NCBI RefSeq assembly: GCF_965208485.1
Contig: NZ_OZ242344.1
Span: forward strand, 3,410,001-3,474,000
DNA: 64,000 nt
Reading direction: 5' to 3'
Source of the DNA: Poriferisodalis sp965208485
GTDB taxonomy: Bacteria > Actinomycetota > Acidimicrobiia > Acidimicrobiales > Poriferisodalaceae
Each line of letters opens with the position of its first letter. Position 1 is the stretch's first letter. Both the position numbers and the translations under genes were made by a program. Of this stretch, positions 35,757 through 43,790 are shown piece by piece. A model generated the notes under the pieces. That model saw only the letters and a list, made by a program, of their open reading frames with translations, made no database searches and was not told the DNA's origin.

Positions 35757-35999
35757 GTGCCCGAACTGTCCCGCAGTGCAGCCAAGTCGCTCGGAGGGCT
35801 GCCTGAGGGGCAACGCAGTCGGGCAATGGAGATCATCCGGCGCCTCGACAATGACCCGGCGCTCGGCAAGAAACTGCAAGGCCGTCTGAGCGGTTTCCGC
35901 TCGGCCCGCCTCGGCAGGAGCCACCGCATCATCTACCGAGTCTCATCCGACGTTATCCGCGTCACCGCCATCACCCCCCGCAAAGACGCCTATCGCTGA
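35757..35999 (+). CDS. relE: RelE/ParE-family toxin
   Basis: The 80-residue RelE-like protein has a Leu/Arg-rich core (GRLSGFRSARLGRSHRIIYRV) and a C-terminal ITPRKDAYR. In RelE toxins these basic residues position the ribosomal A-site mRNA for cleavage. It starts with GTG and follows its antitoxin. Its stop codon lies within one arm of a 13-bp inverted repeat (35990-36017). Whether it acts as a ribosome-dependent RNase (RelE) or a gyrase poison (ParE) cannot be told from sequence by eye; the RelE assignment follows the Phd/YefM partner. Confidence 0.85.
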   Translation: MPELSRSAAKSLGGLPEGQRSRAMEIIRRLDNDPALGKKLQGRLSGFRSARLGRSHRIIYRVSSDVIRVTAITPRKDAYR

Positions 36000-36017
36000 A
36001 GCTCGCTTCAGCGATAG
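35990..36017. terminator. Hairpin overlapping the relE stop
   Basis: CTATCGCTGAAGC (35990-36002) and GCTTCAGCGATAG (36005-36017) form a perfect 13-bp stem with almost no loop. The TGA stop of relE is inside the left arm. A duplex this long should stop transcription or protect the mRNA end; there is no T-run after it. Confidence 0.55.
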
Positions 36018-36043
36018 CTGTGCTGCTCCTCGCGTAGTGCCGC

Positions 36044-36089
36044 AGGCAAGCTGCACCCCGTCAGCAACTCGCCCTACCCCTGGAGCTAG
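36044..36089 (+). repeat. Third copy of the last 46 bases of the amine oxidase gene
   Basis: This stretch equals 29923-29968 of the intact oxidase except for one base, and equals 35269-35314 of the truncated copy except for two. It includes the final TAG. Weaker similarity may reach back to about 36029. Together with the copy at 35269-35314 it forms a direct repeat flanking the toxin-antitoxin pair. Confidence 0.85.
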
Positions 36090-37369
36090 GCGCGGGCGCT
36101 GGGGCCGTAGGACAGGTGCATCAGGTCGCCGTCGGCGATGCGTGAGGGGCGCAGCGCGCTGATGTCGATGGGGGGCGCATCGCCCACCTGGTCGACGCCG
36201 AGCACGCGTGCGGCGACGATCTCGCCGAGGGCCGGCGACAGCTTGAGGCCGTGGCCGGAGAGGCCGACCGCCAAGTACAGGCCGTCCACTGGTGCGATCT
36301 CCGAAGCCCAGCCCAGGATCGGGTGGTAGTCGGGCGCAACGTCGTAGGCCCCGGCGGTGGTGCTCACGGTGGCTGCCACCGTGAGGCTCGGAAGCCGCTC
36401 CGAAATTGCGGCTCTGAGGCGCACGTCGTGGGCTGCGTGATCGGCGTCAGATGCATCGGCGAGCGGGTCATCGACCACGGGCATCTCGGGCGGGTAGGCC
36501 ACCGCCACGATGTGACGGCCCATGTCGGGACGGATCACCAGGTTGGAGTTGCCATCGGTGATGCAGGTGCCCAGCGCCCGCGCCCCGGCGTGCTGTTCGA
36601 GCACTGCCATTTCCAGCCGTCGACGCTCGATGGGCACCTCCACGCCCAAGGGGTCCAGCAGATCGCGGGCCCACGCGCCGGTCGCGGCGACCACCGTCGG
36701 GGCAGCGATCTCACCGGCAGCAGTGGCCACGCCGGTGACGGTGTCGCCTGCGGTCGTGATCTCCTCCACAGCGACAGGCGCGAGCACATCGGCTCCGGCG
36801 GCGCTGGCCGCGGTGAGCCAGCTCAGCACCATCTTCGTGACGTCGATGTAGCCGCCTTCGGGTTCGTAGGCACCGCCGGCAAGTCCCTCGGCGTTCACCA
36901 GCGGCTCGATCTCGCTGATCTCGTCACCGACCACGAAGCGGGTGTCCACGCCCAGGCGCTGACCTAGCTCGATGTTGTGCCGCAGCCCGTCGAGCTGGTC
37001 GGCGACCACCAGCAGCATGTAGCCGAAGCGCGCATAGCCGGGATCGCCGAAGCCCACCACCGAATCCCAGTTCTGGATGCAGCGGAAGCCCCGCTGCGCG
37101 ATGCGCACCATCAGCTCGTTGGAGTAGTGCTGGCGGATCTGGCCGAAGGTGCGGCCGGAGATGCCGCCGACGGGCGCCCTGGCATCGACGATGACGACGC
37201 GCAGATCCGAGTGCCGGGCGAGCTGGTAGCCGATGCTGGCGCCGGTCACCCCGGCACCGATCACAATCACATCGGCTTCGCGCGGGACGTCTGCTTCGCT
37301 GGGCACGTCAACTCCGCTTAGCGGGCCACCTGCGCCCCCGATCTCGGCCTCGGCGGGAAACGCGGCCAT
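36086..37369 (-). CDS. FAD-dependent oxidoreductase (DAO family), second type
   Basis: The 427-residue protein has a Rossmann motif DVIVIGAGVTGASIGYQLAR at about 33-52, then GGISGRTFGQIRQHYSNELMV, and a C-terminal FAD contact YLAVGLSGHGLKLSPALGE. It is a D-amino-acid-oxidase/sarcosine-oxidase superfamily member, only distantly related to the oxidase at 28640. It lies downstream of tmm on the same strand (30 bases) and thus probably in the tdm-tmm operon. It could oxidise dimethylglycine, sarcosine or dimethylamine. An N-terminal extension of about 30 residues before the Rossmann motif is unusual and the true start may lie further in. Its TAG stop uses the CTAG at the end of the third oxidase-end copy. 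Confidence 0.88.
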   Translation of the reverse strand: MAAFPAEAEIGGAGGPLSGVDVPSEADVPREADVIVIGAGVTGASIGYQLARHSDLRVVIVDARAPVGGISGRTFGQIRQHYSNELMVRIAQRGFRCIQNWDSVVGFGDPGYARFGYMLLVVADQLDGLRHNIELGQRLGVDTRFVVGDEISEIEPLVNAEGLAGGAYEPEGGYIDVTKMVLSWLTAASAAGADVLAPVAVEEITTAGDTVTGVATAAGEIAAPTVVAATGAWARDLLDPLGVEVPIERRRLEMAVLEQHAGARALGTCITDGNSNLVIRPDMGRHIVAVAYPPEMPVVDDPLADASDADHAAHDVRLRAAISERLPSLTVAATVSTTAGAYDVAPDYHPILGWASEIAPVDGLYLAVGLSGHGLKLSPALGEIVAARVLGVDQVGDAPPIDISALRPSRIADGDLMHLSYGPSARA

Positions 37370-37399
37370 GACGTGAGCGCAGACTCGGACCGGGGCTGA

Positions 37400-38740
37400 T
37401 CAGCCGTCGGCTAGGTAGGACTCCAGCGAGTCGTCGAGGGCGTCCTCCCACGACGTGTGGTGCACCGGCGCCAGCGTTCCCGTCACCGGCGAGGTGTGGC
37501 CGTGGTCGCGGTAGCCGATGATCGACTGCTTCTTGTGGCCCTTCCAGTCCTTGAACATCTTGTTGATGAGCTGCGTGTTCGGGTCGGGGCAATCGGTCTG
37601 GTCCAGCAGATCCTGGGTGTAGTCGCCCTGGAAGTCGATGGCCCCGTAATCGTCGGGCACGGCGTCCTCGGCTGCCTGGAAGTCGTCGATCCAGCGGGCC
37701 TGCGCATCAGCGCTGGGCAGCTCGATGCGGCCCAGGACCACGTCGCGGGCGTACCAGGCCTGGGCGTCGAACATGTTGAACGTGTACCACTGGTCCTGCA
37801 TCCCCAAGTAGAGAATGCGGTTCTCGGGCTGGAACACGACGCCCCGGTACAGCATCGAGGAGGCCAGGCGGTTGGCGGTCACCAGCCGCAGCTCGTCGTC
37901 CATGAACGGGAAGTGGTGCAGGTAGCCGGTGCACGAGACGATGGCGTCAACCTCGGCGGTTGTGCCGTCGGTGAAGTGCACGGTGCGTCCGTCCACATGG
38001 GTGAGGATCGGCTTCTCGCTGATGCCTGCCGGCCAGTCGAACCCCATGGGCCCGCTGCGCGAGGAGCAGATGACCTCTGAGGCCCCGTACTTCCAGAGCT
38101 GCGACGCGATGTCCTCGGCCGAGTAGCTCGAGCCGATGACCATCACCGTCTGACCCTCGAACTGCACGGCGTCGCGGAAGTCGTGGGCGTGCAGCAGCGT
38201 GCCGCCGAACGTCTCGTAGCCGGGGTAGTGGGGCATGTTGGGCGTCGAGAAATGCCCCGTCGACACCACCACCCAGTCGAAGTCCTCGCTGACGCTGGCG
38301 TCGGCGGTGTGATCGTGCGACGTCACGGTGAAGCCGTCGCCGACGGCGGACCGGCTCACCCGCCGCACGGCGTGGTTGAACCGGATCTTGTCGCGGACGC
38401 CGCTGCGCTCGACCCGGCCGATGATGTAGTCGTAGAGCACCTCCCGGGGCGGGAACGACGCCACCGGCTTGCCGAAGTGCTCCTCGAAGCCGTAGTCCGC
38501 GAATTCCAGGCACTCCTTGGGGCCGTTGGACCACAGGTAGCGGTACATGGAGCCGTGACACGGCTCGCCGTGCTCATCGAGGCCCGTGCGCCACGTGTAG
38601 TTCCACAGGCCGCCCCAGTCCTCCTGCTTCTCGAAGCAGACGAGCTCGACGCCTGCGGCCTCTGCCGAGGCGTCGCTGGCGAACGCATGCAGCTGCGACA
38701 GGCCGCACGGTCCCGCACCGATGATGGCTACCCGTGTCAT
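37400..38740 (-). CDS. tmm: Trimethylamine monooxygenase (flavin-containing monooxygenase)
   Basis: The 446-residue FMO has an FAD motif GAGPCGLSQL near the N-terminus, the FMO signature FGGTLLHAHDF, and an NADPH motif GSSYSAEDIASQ. The regions EDWGGLWNYTWRTG, GSMYRYLWSNGPKECLEF and LYLGMQDQWYTFNMFDAQAW look like bacterial Tmm. Tmm oxidises trimethylamine to trimethylamine N-oxide with NADPH and O2. The neighbouring tdm gene, whose product uses the N-oxide, strongly supports the specific function. The two are on the same strand with a 110-base gap. A Baeyer-Villiger or other FMO role is less likely given length and context. Confidence 0.9.
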   Translation of the reverse strand: MTRVAIIGAGPCGLSQLHAFASDASAEAAGVELVCFEKQEDWGGLWNYTWRTGLDEHGEPCHGSMYRYLWSNGPKECLEFADYGFEEHFGKPVASFPPREVLYDYIIGRVERSGVRDKIRFNHAVRRVSRSAVGDGFTVTSHDHTADASVSEDFDWVVVSTGHFSTPNMPHYPGYETFGGTLLHAHDFRDAVQFEGQTVMVIGSSYSAEDIASQLWKYGASEVICSSRSGPMGFDWPAGISEKPILTHVDGRTVHFTDGTTAEVDAIVSCTGYLHHFPFMDDELRLVTANRLASSMLYRGVVFQPENRILYLGMQDQWYTFNMFDAQAWYARDVVLGRIELPSADAQARWIDDFQAAEDAVPDDYGAIDFQGDYTQDLLDQTDCPDPNTQLINKMFKDWKGHKKQSIIGYRDHGHTSPVTGTLAPVHHTSWEDALDDSLESYLADG

Positions 38741-38850
38741 GTCCGGATCCCCCCTGTGAGTAGATGTTTATGCAATGAGAGTAGAACAGCGCCCAGTCTT
38801 GCACCTGCGTGCCAAGGCCCCGGACACAGCCTCGCCTGCCGGCTCAGCCC

Positions 38851-41247
38851 CTAGGTGAGGCCGCGTACGCGGGACTTGTCGGGGTCGTAGAACGGGTAGC
38901 GCACCACCTCGGCGGCGATGCGCTTCTCGTGGCCGTCCAGCTTGCCCACCTCGACGGCGGTGCCGATCTCGTTGTAGGGCAGCGTCATGCGACACAGGGC
39001 GATGTTCTTGCGCAAGATGGGAGAGATGGTGCCGCTGGTGACCTCGCCGACGTGGTTGCGCCCCACGTACACGCCGTCGCCGAGCGCCGCCGTCTCGCCC
39101 CCGTCGAGCTCCAGGCCCACCAGGCGCCGCTGGGGGTTGTCGCGCCGGTCGAACAACGCATCGCGCCCGATGAAGTCGTCTTCCTTGGTTTTGAGCGGAA
39201 CCGTGAAGCCGATTCCCGCCTCGTAGGGATCGGTCTGGTCGCAGAACTCGTGGCCGGCGAACACCAGCCCGGCCTCGATGCGCAGCATGTCGAGCGCACT
39301 CAGGCCCATGGGCACGAGCCCGTGGGGTGTGCCCGCCTCGAAGATGGCGTCCCACACCGCCGGGGCGTCGGAGGGGTGGCAGAAGACTTCGTAGCCGAGC
39401 TCGCCGGTGTAGCCGGTGCGTGAGACCACCAGCGGGATGCCGTCGTAGTCGCCGATGCGGGCGATCGAGAAGCGGAACCAGCCCAGCTCGGACACCGCCT
39501 GCTGGTCGGGGCGGGTCCAGATGATCTCGTCGAGGATGCGGCGGCTGTTGGGTCCCTGCACCTGCAGATTGTGGAGCTGCTCGGTGGAGTTGCGCACCCA
39601 CACGTTCAAGCCGAGCCGCTCGGCCTGCTCACGCAGCCACACCCCGCTGTAACCGAGCTGGCCGCCGATCCAGCGGAAGTTCTCGCGCCCGATCCGGAAG
39701 ACGGTGCCGTCGTCGATCATGCCGCCGGTGGGGTGGCACATGGCGGTGTACACGACCTGCCCGTCAGCCAGCTTGCGGACGTTGCGAGTGACACAGGTCT
39801 GCATCAGCAGCTCGGCGTCGGGCCCGGTCACCTCGTATTTGCGCAGCGGCGACAGGTCGATGGCAGCTGCGGCCTGCCGGCACGCCCAGTACTCCTCGAC
39901 GGCGCCGTGGGCCGTGAAGTGGTCGGCCAGCCAGTACCCGCAGTACTCGCTGAAGCTGCGCGTCAGCGCTGCGGTGCGGGAGTGGAATCCGGTCTCTTTG
40001 GTGAGCTGGGCTTCGGAGTCCGCGGTCATTCTGATGGCCGTCGCTTTCTTGAACATGTTCGCTGCGGGATACACCCGCACTGCGATGTCGGTGGGGTTCC
40101 AGCCATTCGCGGCGTCGACATCGCACGGGCACGCAGTGCTGACGCACACCAAGTCCTCCAGCGCCCGCAGCAGCACGTAGTCGCCGGGGCGCGACCAGGG
40201 CTCGTCGAGGTAGATCTGATTCGCGTCGTCCACCTGGGTGTTGTAGAAGAAGTTGATCGCCTCCCAGCCCCGTCGCGCAGCGACGCCGTAGGGCCCGAGC
40301 TCACCGTTGATGTTGTCGGTGCAGTTGATGTGGCCGGGGTAGCCCATCTCCTCGTAGTAGCGGGCGTTGCAGGCGGTGTTGAAGGTGTCGTGGCGGCCCA
40401 CCGTGTCCTGCACCACCTCCACGAGCGGCTGCATGTTGGCGTTGAAGAATTTGGAGTACAGGCCCGGCATCGGGTAGCTCGCGCCCATGAGCGAGCGGGT
40501 GATGGTGGCGTCGAGGCAGAGATCGGTGCCCGCTTCAAGATCTGCCACGGCGAAGCACTGGAAGTCGGAGCACTGCCGGCCCTCCATGTCCACCACCTGG
40601 AACCAGTCGCCCTTCGACACCTGGTAGGCGCGTGCCGTGCTGGCCAGCACGATGAAGTCTTGGCTGGGGTCGGCCAGCGGTGTCGGCAGCAACGGCTCCG
40701 TGTCGCTGCCGGCAGGGTCACGGCGATGGACATGGGCGATGAGATCGGTGGGCGGAGCACCCTCGTGCGCCGACATGGGGCCGCCGGGTGCCGCGACCAC
40801 GCAGGCGACATCATCGAGCGCTGTCACCCGGGCCGTGACGTTCGCCGGCGTGTCGCCGTCGAGCAGCCTCAGCGGGGTCGCTGCCTGCAGGGCGGGCATG
40901 TCGACGCCGACACGCTCGAGACCGGCCCGTACGCGGCGTGCGTCGTGCAGCGGCGCTGAGAGGATGCCGACTGCGGCGGGATCGGACCCGCCGGCTGTTC
41001 GGGCGCTGCCGCCAGAGCCCTCGAGCCCGGTGACTTCGAGCAGGGCTGGGTCCGACTGCCCGCTGGCGTCGAACGCCACCAGCTCGCACGGCTGGCGGCC
41101 CTCCGGATCCACGATCTCCAACTCGTCGCCCGCATCGAGGGCCAGCACCGTTGCCCCGCCGCCGGTGACCCGGTACCGCTCGACGCCCTCTCCGAGCAGC
41201 ATCAGCCCGGGCACCACCACCGATTCGCCGGGCAGCAGCAGTGTCAT
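38851..41247 (-). CDS. tdm: Trimethylamine N-oxide demethylase (Tdm)
   Basis: The 798-residue two-domain protein has an N-terminal DUF1989-type region (to about 400) and a C-terminal GcvT-like tetrahydrofolate-binding domain (about 415-798, with GYSGVWLREQAERLGLNVWV and VVSRTGYTGELGYEVF). Cys293, Cys309 and Cys373 are spaced 16 and 64 apart, the same spacing I recall for the zinc ligands of the Methylocella Tdm. Tdm converts trimethylamine N-oxide to dimethylamine and formaldehyde, the latter passing to the folate domain. It is directly upstream of tmm on the same strand. The start ATG overlaps the stop of a small membrane-protein gene. Confidence 0.9.
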   Translation of the reverse strand: MTLLLPGESVVVPGLMLLGEGVERYRVTGGGATVLALDAGDELEIVDPEGRQPCELVAFDASGQSDPALLEVTGLEGSGGSARTAGGSDPAAVGILSAPLHDARRVRAGLERVGVDMPALQAATPLRLLDGDTPANVTARVTALDDVACVVAAPGGPMSAHEGAPPTDLIAHVHRRDPAGSDTEPLLPTPLADPSQDFIVLASTARAYQVSKGDWFQVVDMEGRQCSDFQCFAVADLEAGTDLCLDATITRSLMGASYPMPGLYSKFFNANMQPLVEVVQDTVGRHDTFNTACNARYYEEMGYPGHINCTDNINGELGPYGVAARRGWEAINFFYNTQVDDANQIYLDEPWSRPGDYVLLRALEDLVCVSTACPCDVDAANGWNPTDIAVRVYPAANMFKKATAIRMTADSEAQLTKETGFHSRTAALTRSFSEYCGYWLADHFTAHGAVEEYWACRQAAAAIDLSPLRKYEVTGPDAELLMQTCVTRNVRKLADGQVVYTAMCHPTGGMIDDGTVFRIGRENFRWIGGQLGYSGVWLREQAERLGLNVWVRNSTEQLHNLQVQGPNSRRILDEIIWTRPDQQAVSELGWFRFSIARIGDYDGIPLVVSRTGYTGELGYEVFCHPSDAPAVWDAIFEAGTPHGLVPMGLSALDMLRIEAGLVFAGHEFCDQTDPYEAGIGFTVPLKTKEDDFIGRDALFDRRDNPQRRLVGLELDGGETAALGDGVYVGRNHVGEVTSGTISPILRKNIALCRMTLPYNEIGTAVEVGKLDGHEKRIAAEVVRYPFYDPDKSRVRGLT

Positions 41248-41675
41248 CGCCGCCGGCCGAGCGGGCCGGAGAGCCCCTGCTTCGGCGGCCCGTTGCCGTC
41301 GTCAGCCCCTGAGATATGGGCCAACATGTCCCATACCAGCAACACGGCAGCGATGCCAGCAGCGACGACTGCAATCCAGACGCCGATGCCCGGATCGGGT
41401 GGGCGACCGGGCGGGCCGATGCCGGACGGGTCGAAGATCTCGCGTGCTGCAATGGCAGCGGCGAAACCGGCGCCGATCCACGCTGGGCGCCAGTCGATGT
41501 GGATCAGGCCGATCGTCACTGCGCACGCAACAATCGTCAGCCGCCCCTCGGTGATGCCGATGCCGAGCACTGTCTGGTTGCCGCCCAGCCCCGCGTTGAC
41601 GTGCCATGGCAGCAGCATCGCTGCGCCAGCGGCGGCGGAGCACACCTGGGCAATCCGCTTGCGGGGCGTTTTCAC
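41244..41675 (-). CDS. Small membrane protein coupled to tdm
   Basis: The 143-residue protein (from GTG 41675) has about four hydrophobic segments: AAAGAAMLLPWHV, LTIVACAVTIGLIHI, AWIGAGFAAAIAA, and GIGVWIAVVAAGIAAVLLVW. Its stop overlaps the tdm ATG (ATGA), so it is co-translated with tdm. I do not recognise the family. An upstream in-frame start at 41783 would add 36 residues, but these are basic and poor in hydrophobic residues, so the later start is preferred. It could be a permease-like or anchoring partner of the N-oxide pathway, but the context alone supports this. Confidence 0.65.
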   Translation of the reverse strand: MKTPRKRIAQVCSAAAGAAMLLPWHVNAGLGGNQTVLGIGITEGRLTIVACAVTIGLIHIDWRPAWIGAGFAAAIAAREIFDPSGIGPPGRPPDPGIGVWIAVVAAGIAAVLLVWDMLAHISGADDGNGPPKQGLSGPLGRRR

Positions 41676-41831
41676 GGTGCCAATCTTTGCATTCCGCGCC
41701 GAGCGCCCGTCACGGTTCCTGCCGGCTTCTGTGCCGACAGGAACCGTGACCGGCGAATGCTTGAAGGCTTGGCGGTCCCCCACCCGGCCAGAAGCGGCAG
41801 TTCATGCCGGCGCCGCCGGCCAGGCCGAGAC

Positions 41832-41975
41832 TCAGCGCAGCGAGCCTCCGCCGACCACCTGCACGGCGATGATGACGAAGACGATGCAGGCGACGCAGAA
41901 GACCACTACGGCCTTCTCCACGTTCTTGTTGTGGCCCTGCAAGCCCTGGAACTCGATTTGCTTTCTGCGAGCCAT
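41832..41975 (-). CDS. 47-residue single-span membrane protein
   Basis: This very small gene starts MARRKQIEFQGLQGHNKNVE and has one transmembrane span (AVVVFCVACIVFVIIAVQVV). It is on the same strand as amt and starts 28 bases after the 70-residue gene. The strong hydrophobic segment after a basic start and the good codon bias support it being real. It is the last of three tiny membrane proteins following amt. Function unknown. Confidence 0.6.
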   Translation of the reverse strand: MARRKQIEFQGLQGHNKNVEKAVVVFCVACIVFVIIAVQVVGGGSLR

Positions 41976-42003
41976 GTCAGTCCTAACGGGTGAGCTCTAC
42001 GAG

Positions 42004-42216
42004 CTAGTTGTACTTCTCAGCGAGCCGGTCGGCCGCGTGGTTGAGCAGCGCGTCCTCGCGGACCGTCACCAGCACTGCTGACACCACCGAGATGGCGATG
42101 CCGATGATGGCGAGGACCACCATCGTCGTGTTGGTGCCTGCCGCCGCGCTCCAAGTCGAGTAGCCCCCTGCCGCTTCGGTGGCGGCGTCGAGGCTTTCGT
42201 AGGGAAAAGTGTTCAT
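42004..42216 (-). CDS. 70-residue single-span membrane protein
   Basis: The protein has an N-terminal polar part (MNTFPYESLDAATEAAGGY), one membrane span (TTMVVLAIIGIAISVVSAVLV) and a charged C-terminal tail (REDALLNHAADRLAEKYN). The ribosome binding site AAGGAGAAC lies just before its ATG, which overlaps the stop of the 55-residue gene (ATGA). It belongs to the amt operon. I do not recognise the family; a small regulatory or stabilising subunit of the transporter is possible. Confidence 0.75.
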   Translation of the reverse strand: MNTFPYESLDAATEAAGGYSTWSAAAGTNTTMVVLAIIGIAISVVSAVLVTVREDALLNHAADRLAEKYN

Positions 42217-42380
42217 GTTGTTCTCCTTGACCGATTCTGAGCCTGGCGCTCAGCGTCCTGTGTGCTGCCGCCGGCGTCGCGCGCTCTGGCTCGCTGCCGT
42301 TGCGCCCACAGCCCTGCTGCACCTACGACGAGGTACATCAGCACGAGTGCGCCGACGAACTGGAGCCATGCGCCCGACAC
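42213..42380 (-). CDS. 55-residue single-span membrane protein
   Basis: From a GTG six bases after the amt stop this small gene codes for an N-terminal membrane span (AWLQFVGALVLMYLVVGAAGLW) followed by a basic, Gln/Arg-rich tail (QRQRARARDAGG). Its stop overlaps the start of the next small gene by ATGA. The close packing (amt, 6 bases, this gene, overlap, next gene) supports a real coupled gene despite the lack of a clear ribosome binding site. Function unknown. Confidence 0.6.
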   Translation of the reverse strand: MSGAWLQFVGALVLMYLVVGAAGLWAQRQRARARDAGGSTQDAERQAQNRSRRTT

Positions 42381-42386
42381 CGTGCG

Positions 42387-43790
42387 CTAACGGTTGTCCC
42401 GGTAGGCCGCCTGCAGGACGCCTGCAGACGGCTCCTCGGAACCGTCGGCGTGAACGATGGACTCGTCCGCGCGACCGAATTCGGGGAAGAAGTCTGTCTC
42501 GAACTCGGCCATGTCGAGGCCTTCGAGTTCGACTTCCGGCGGTACCCGCAGCAGGTTCAGCTTCTTGAGTATCCACGAAGCGATGTAGCCCGTGAAGAAC
42601 GCCAGAGAGATAAGTGCTGCGGCGCCGACGAGCTGGCCCAAGAACGAGGTCTTGACATCCACGATGCCGCTCGCGGGGAACCCGCCGGCGAAGATGCCCA
42701 ACAGCAGCACGCCCCAGAAGCCCATCACACCGTGGACCGAGACGGCGCCGACAGCATCGTCGATGCGAGCCTTCTGCTCCAACCAGTTGCCCACCAAGTA
42801 GGCGAGACCAGCGGAGAAGAACGCCAGGATCAGCGTCAGTGACGGGCTGTAGATGTCGGCCCCTGCCGAGACGGCCACAACTCCGGCCAGGCCACCCGAG
42901 AGCGTCCAGAACGGGTCGCCCTTGGCGAAGATGTAGCCGCCGGCGAAGCCGCCGGCGAACGCCATGGTGATGGTGAACGTGATGGCCGACAGGGTGGTCG
43001 GGACGAAGTAGATGTTGATGTAGCCGCCGGTGGTCTCGGCCTGGATGTACAGGCAGGCGGCATAGAACGCGTAGAACGCCGTGAAGATGATCATCAGCCC
43101 CATCAACGTGAGATGCAGGTTGTGGGGCCTGAATGCCCGTGTCCCGCCGTTGGCGTCGTAGCGCCCGATTCTCGGCCCGAGATTGAAAAGCACGCCGAGG
43201 GCGAAGATGCCGGCGATGCCGTGCACCACGCCTGACGCGGCGAAGTCGTGGTAGCCGAAGTGAATGGTCAGCCAGCCTCCGGCGCTCCAGCCCCATGCAG
43301 CGGCAATCACCCAGACGATGCCGCCCATGAGAGCGGTCAGCCAGAGGTAGGCCGAGATCCGGATGCGCTCCAGCACCGAGCCCGACATGATCGAGCCGGT
43401 CGTCCACGAGAACAGCACGAATGCCGCCCAGAAGACTCCGGTGAGGTTGTCTCCGAGGTTCGGCCCCATGCTGGCGTCCCACGGCACTGAGTAGCCGTCG
43501 CCGCAGAAATAGGCCCCCTCGCCGGCGTTGCCGTTGCCGTCGGCAGTCCCGGTGAACTTTAGCCCCTCCTGCATGCAGAAGTAGACCCAGAAGCCGATGT
43601 AGTAGAACGTCGGCGTCACCACTGCGATGGTCATGATGTTCTTCATCGCCGTCGACATGATGTTCTTGCGACGGCTGACGCCGGCCTCATAGGTCATGAA
43701 GCCGACGTGCAATAGCCACATGATCGCGACGGTGAAGTAGTAGTAGGCCTCGGTCAGTATCCCGTCCGTGGCCACGGCGGCAATGTCCAT
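42387..43790 (-). CDS. amt: Ammonium transporter
   Basis: The 467-residue Amt-family channel has about 11 membrane spans. The twin-His pore is visible: GVVHGIAGI and VSVHGVMGFWG. ATG 43790 is chosen because GGGAGG lies just upstream and the protein begins MDIAAVATDG. Amt proteins conduct ammonium and often methylammonium. Here it would import methylammonium as substrate or recapture ammonium. A C-terminal acidic extension (about 40 residues, with FETDFFPEFGR) is longer than usual. Three tiny membrane-protein genes follow it. Confidence 0.93.
   Translation of the reverse strand: MDIAAVATDGILTEAYYYFTVAIMWLLHVGFMTYEAGVSRRKNIMSTAMKNIMTIAVVTPTFYYIGFWVYFCMQEGLKFTGTADGNGNAGEGAYFCGDGYSVPWDASMGPNLGDNLTGVFWAAFVLFSWTTGSIMSGSVLERIRISAYLWLTALMGGIVWVIAAAWGWSAGGWLTIHFGYHDFAASGVVHGIAGIFALGVLFNLGPRIGRYDANGGTRAFRPHNLHLTLMGLMIIFTAFYAFYAACLYIQAETTGGYINIYFVPTTLSAITFTITMAFAGGFAGGYIFAKGDPFWTLSGGLAGVVAVSAGADIYSPSLTLILAFFSAGLAYLVGNWLEQKARIDDAVGAVSVHGVMGFWGVLLLGIFAGGFPASGIVDVKTSFLGQLVGAAALISLAFFTGYIASWILKKLNLLRVPPEVELEGLDMAEFETDFFPEFGRADESIVHADGSEEPSAGVLQAAYRDNR

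Noticed and set aside
38851..41247. Reading tdm as a plain glycine-cleavage T protein or dimethylglycine dehydrogenase
   Set aside because: It lacks a FAD domain, carries an N-terminal DUF1989-type domain with the zinc-type cysteine spacing, and sits next to tmm.
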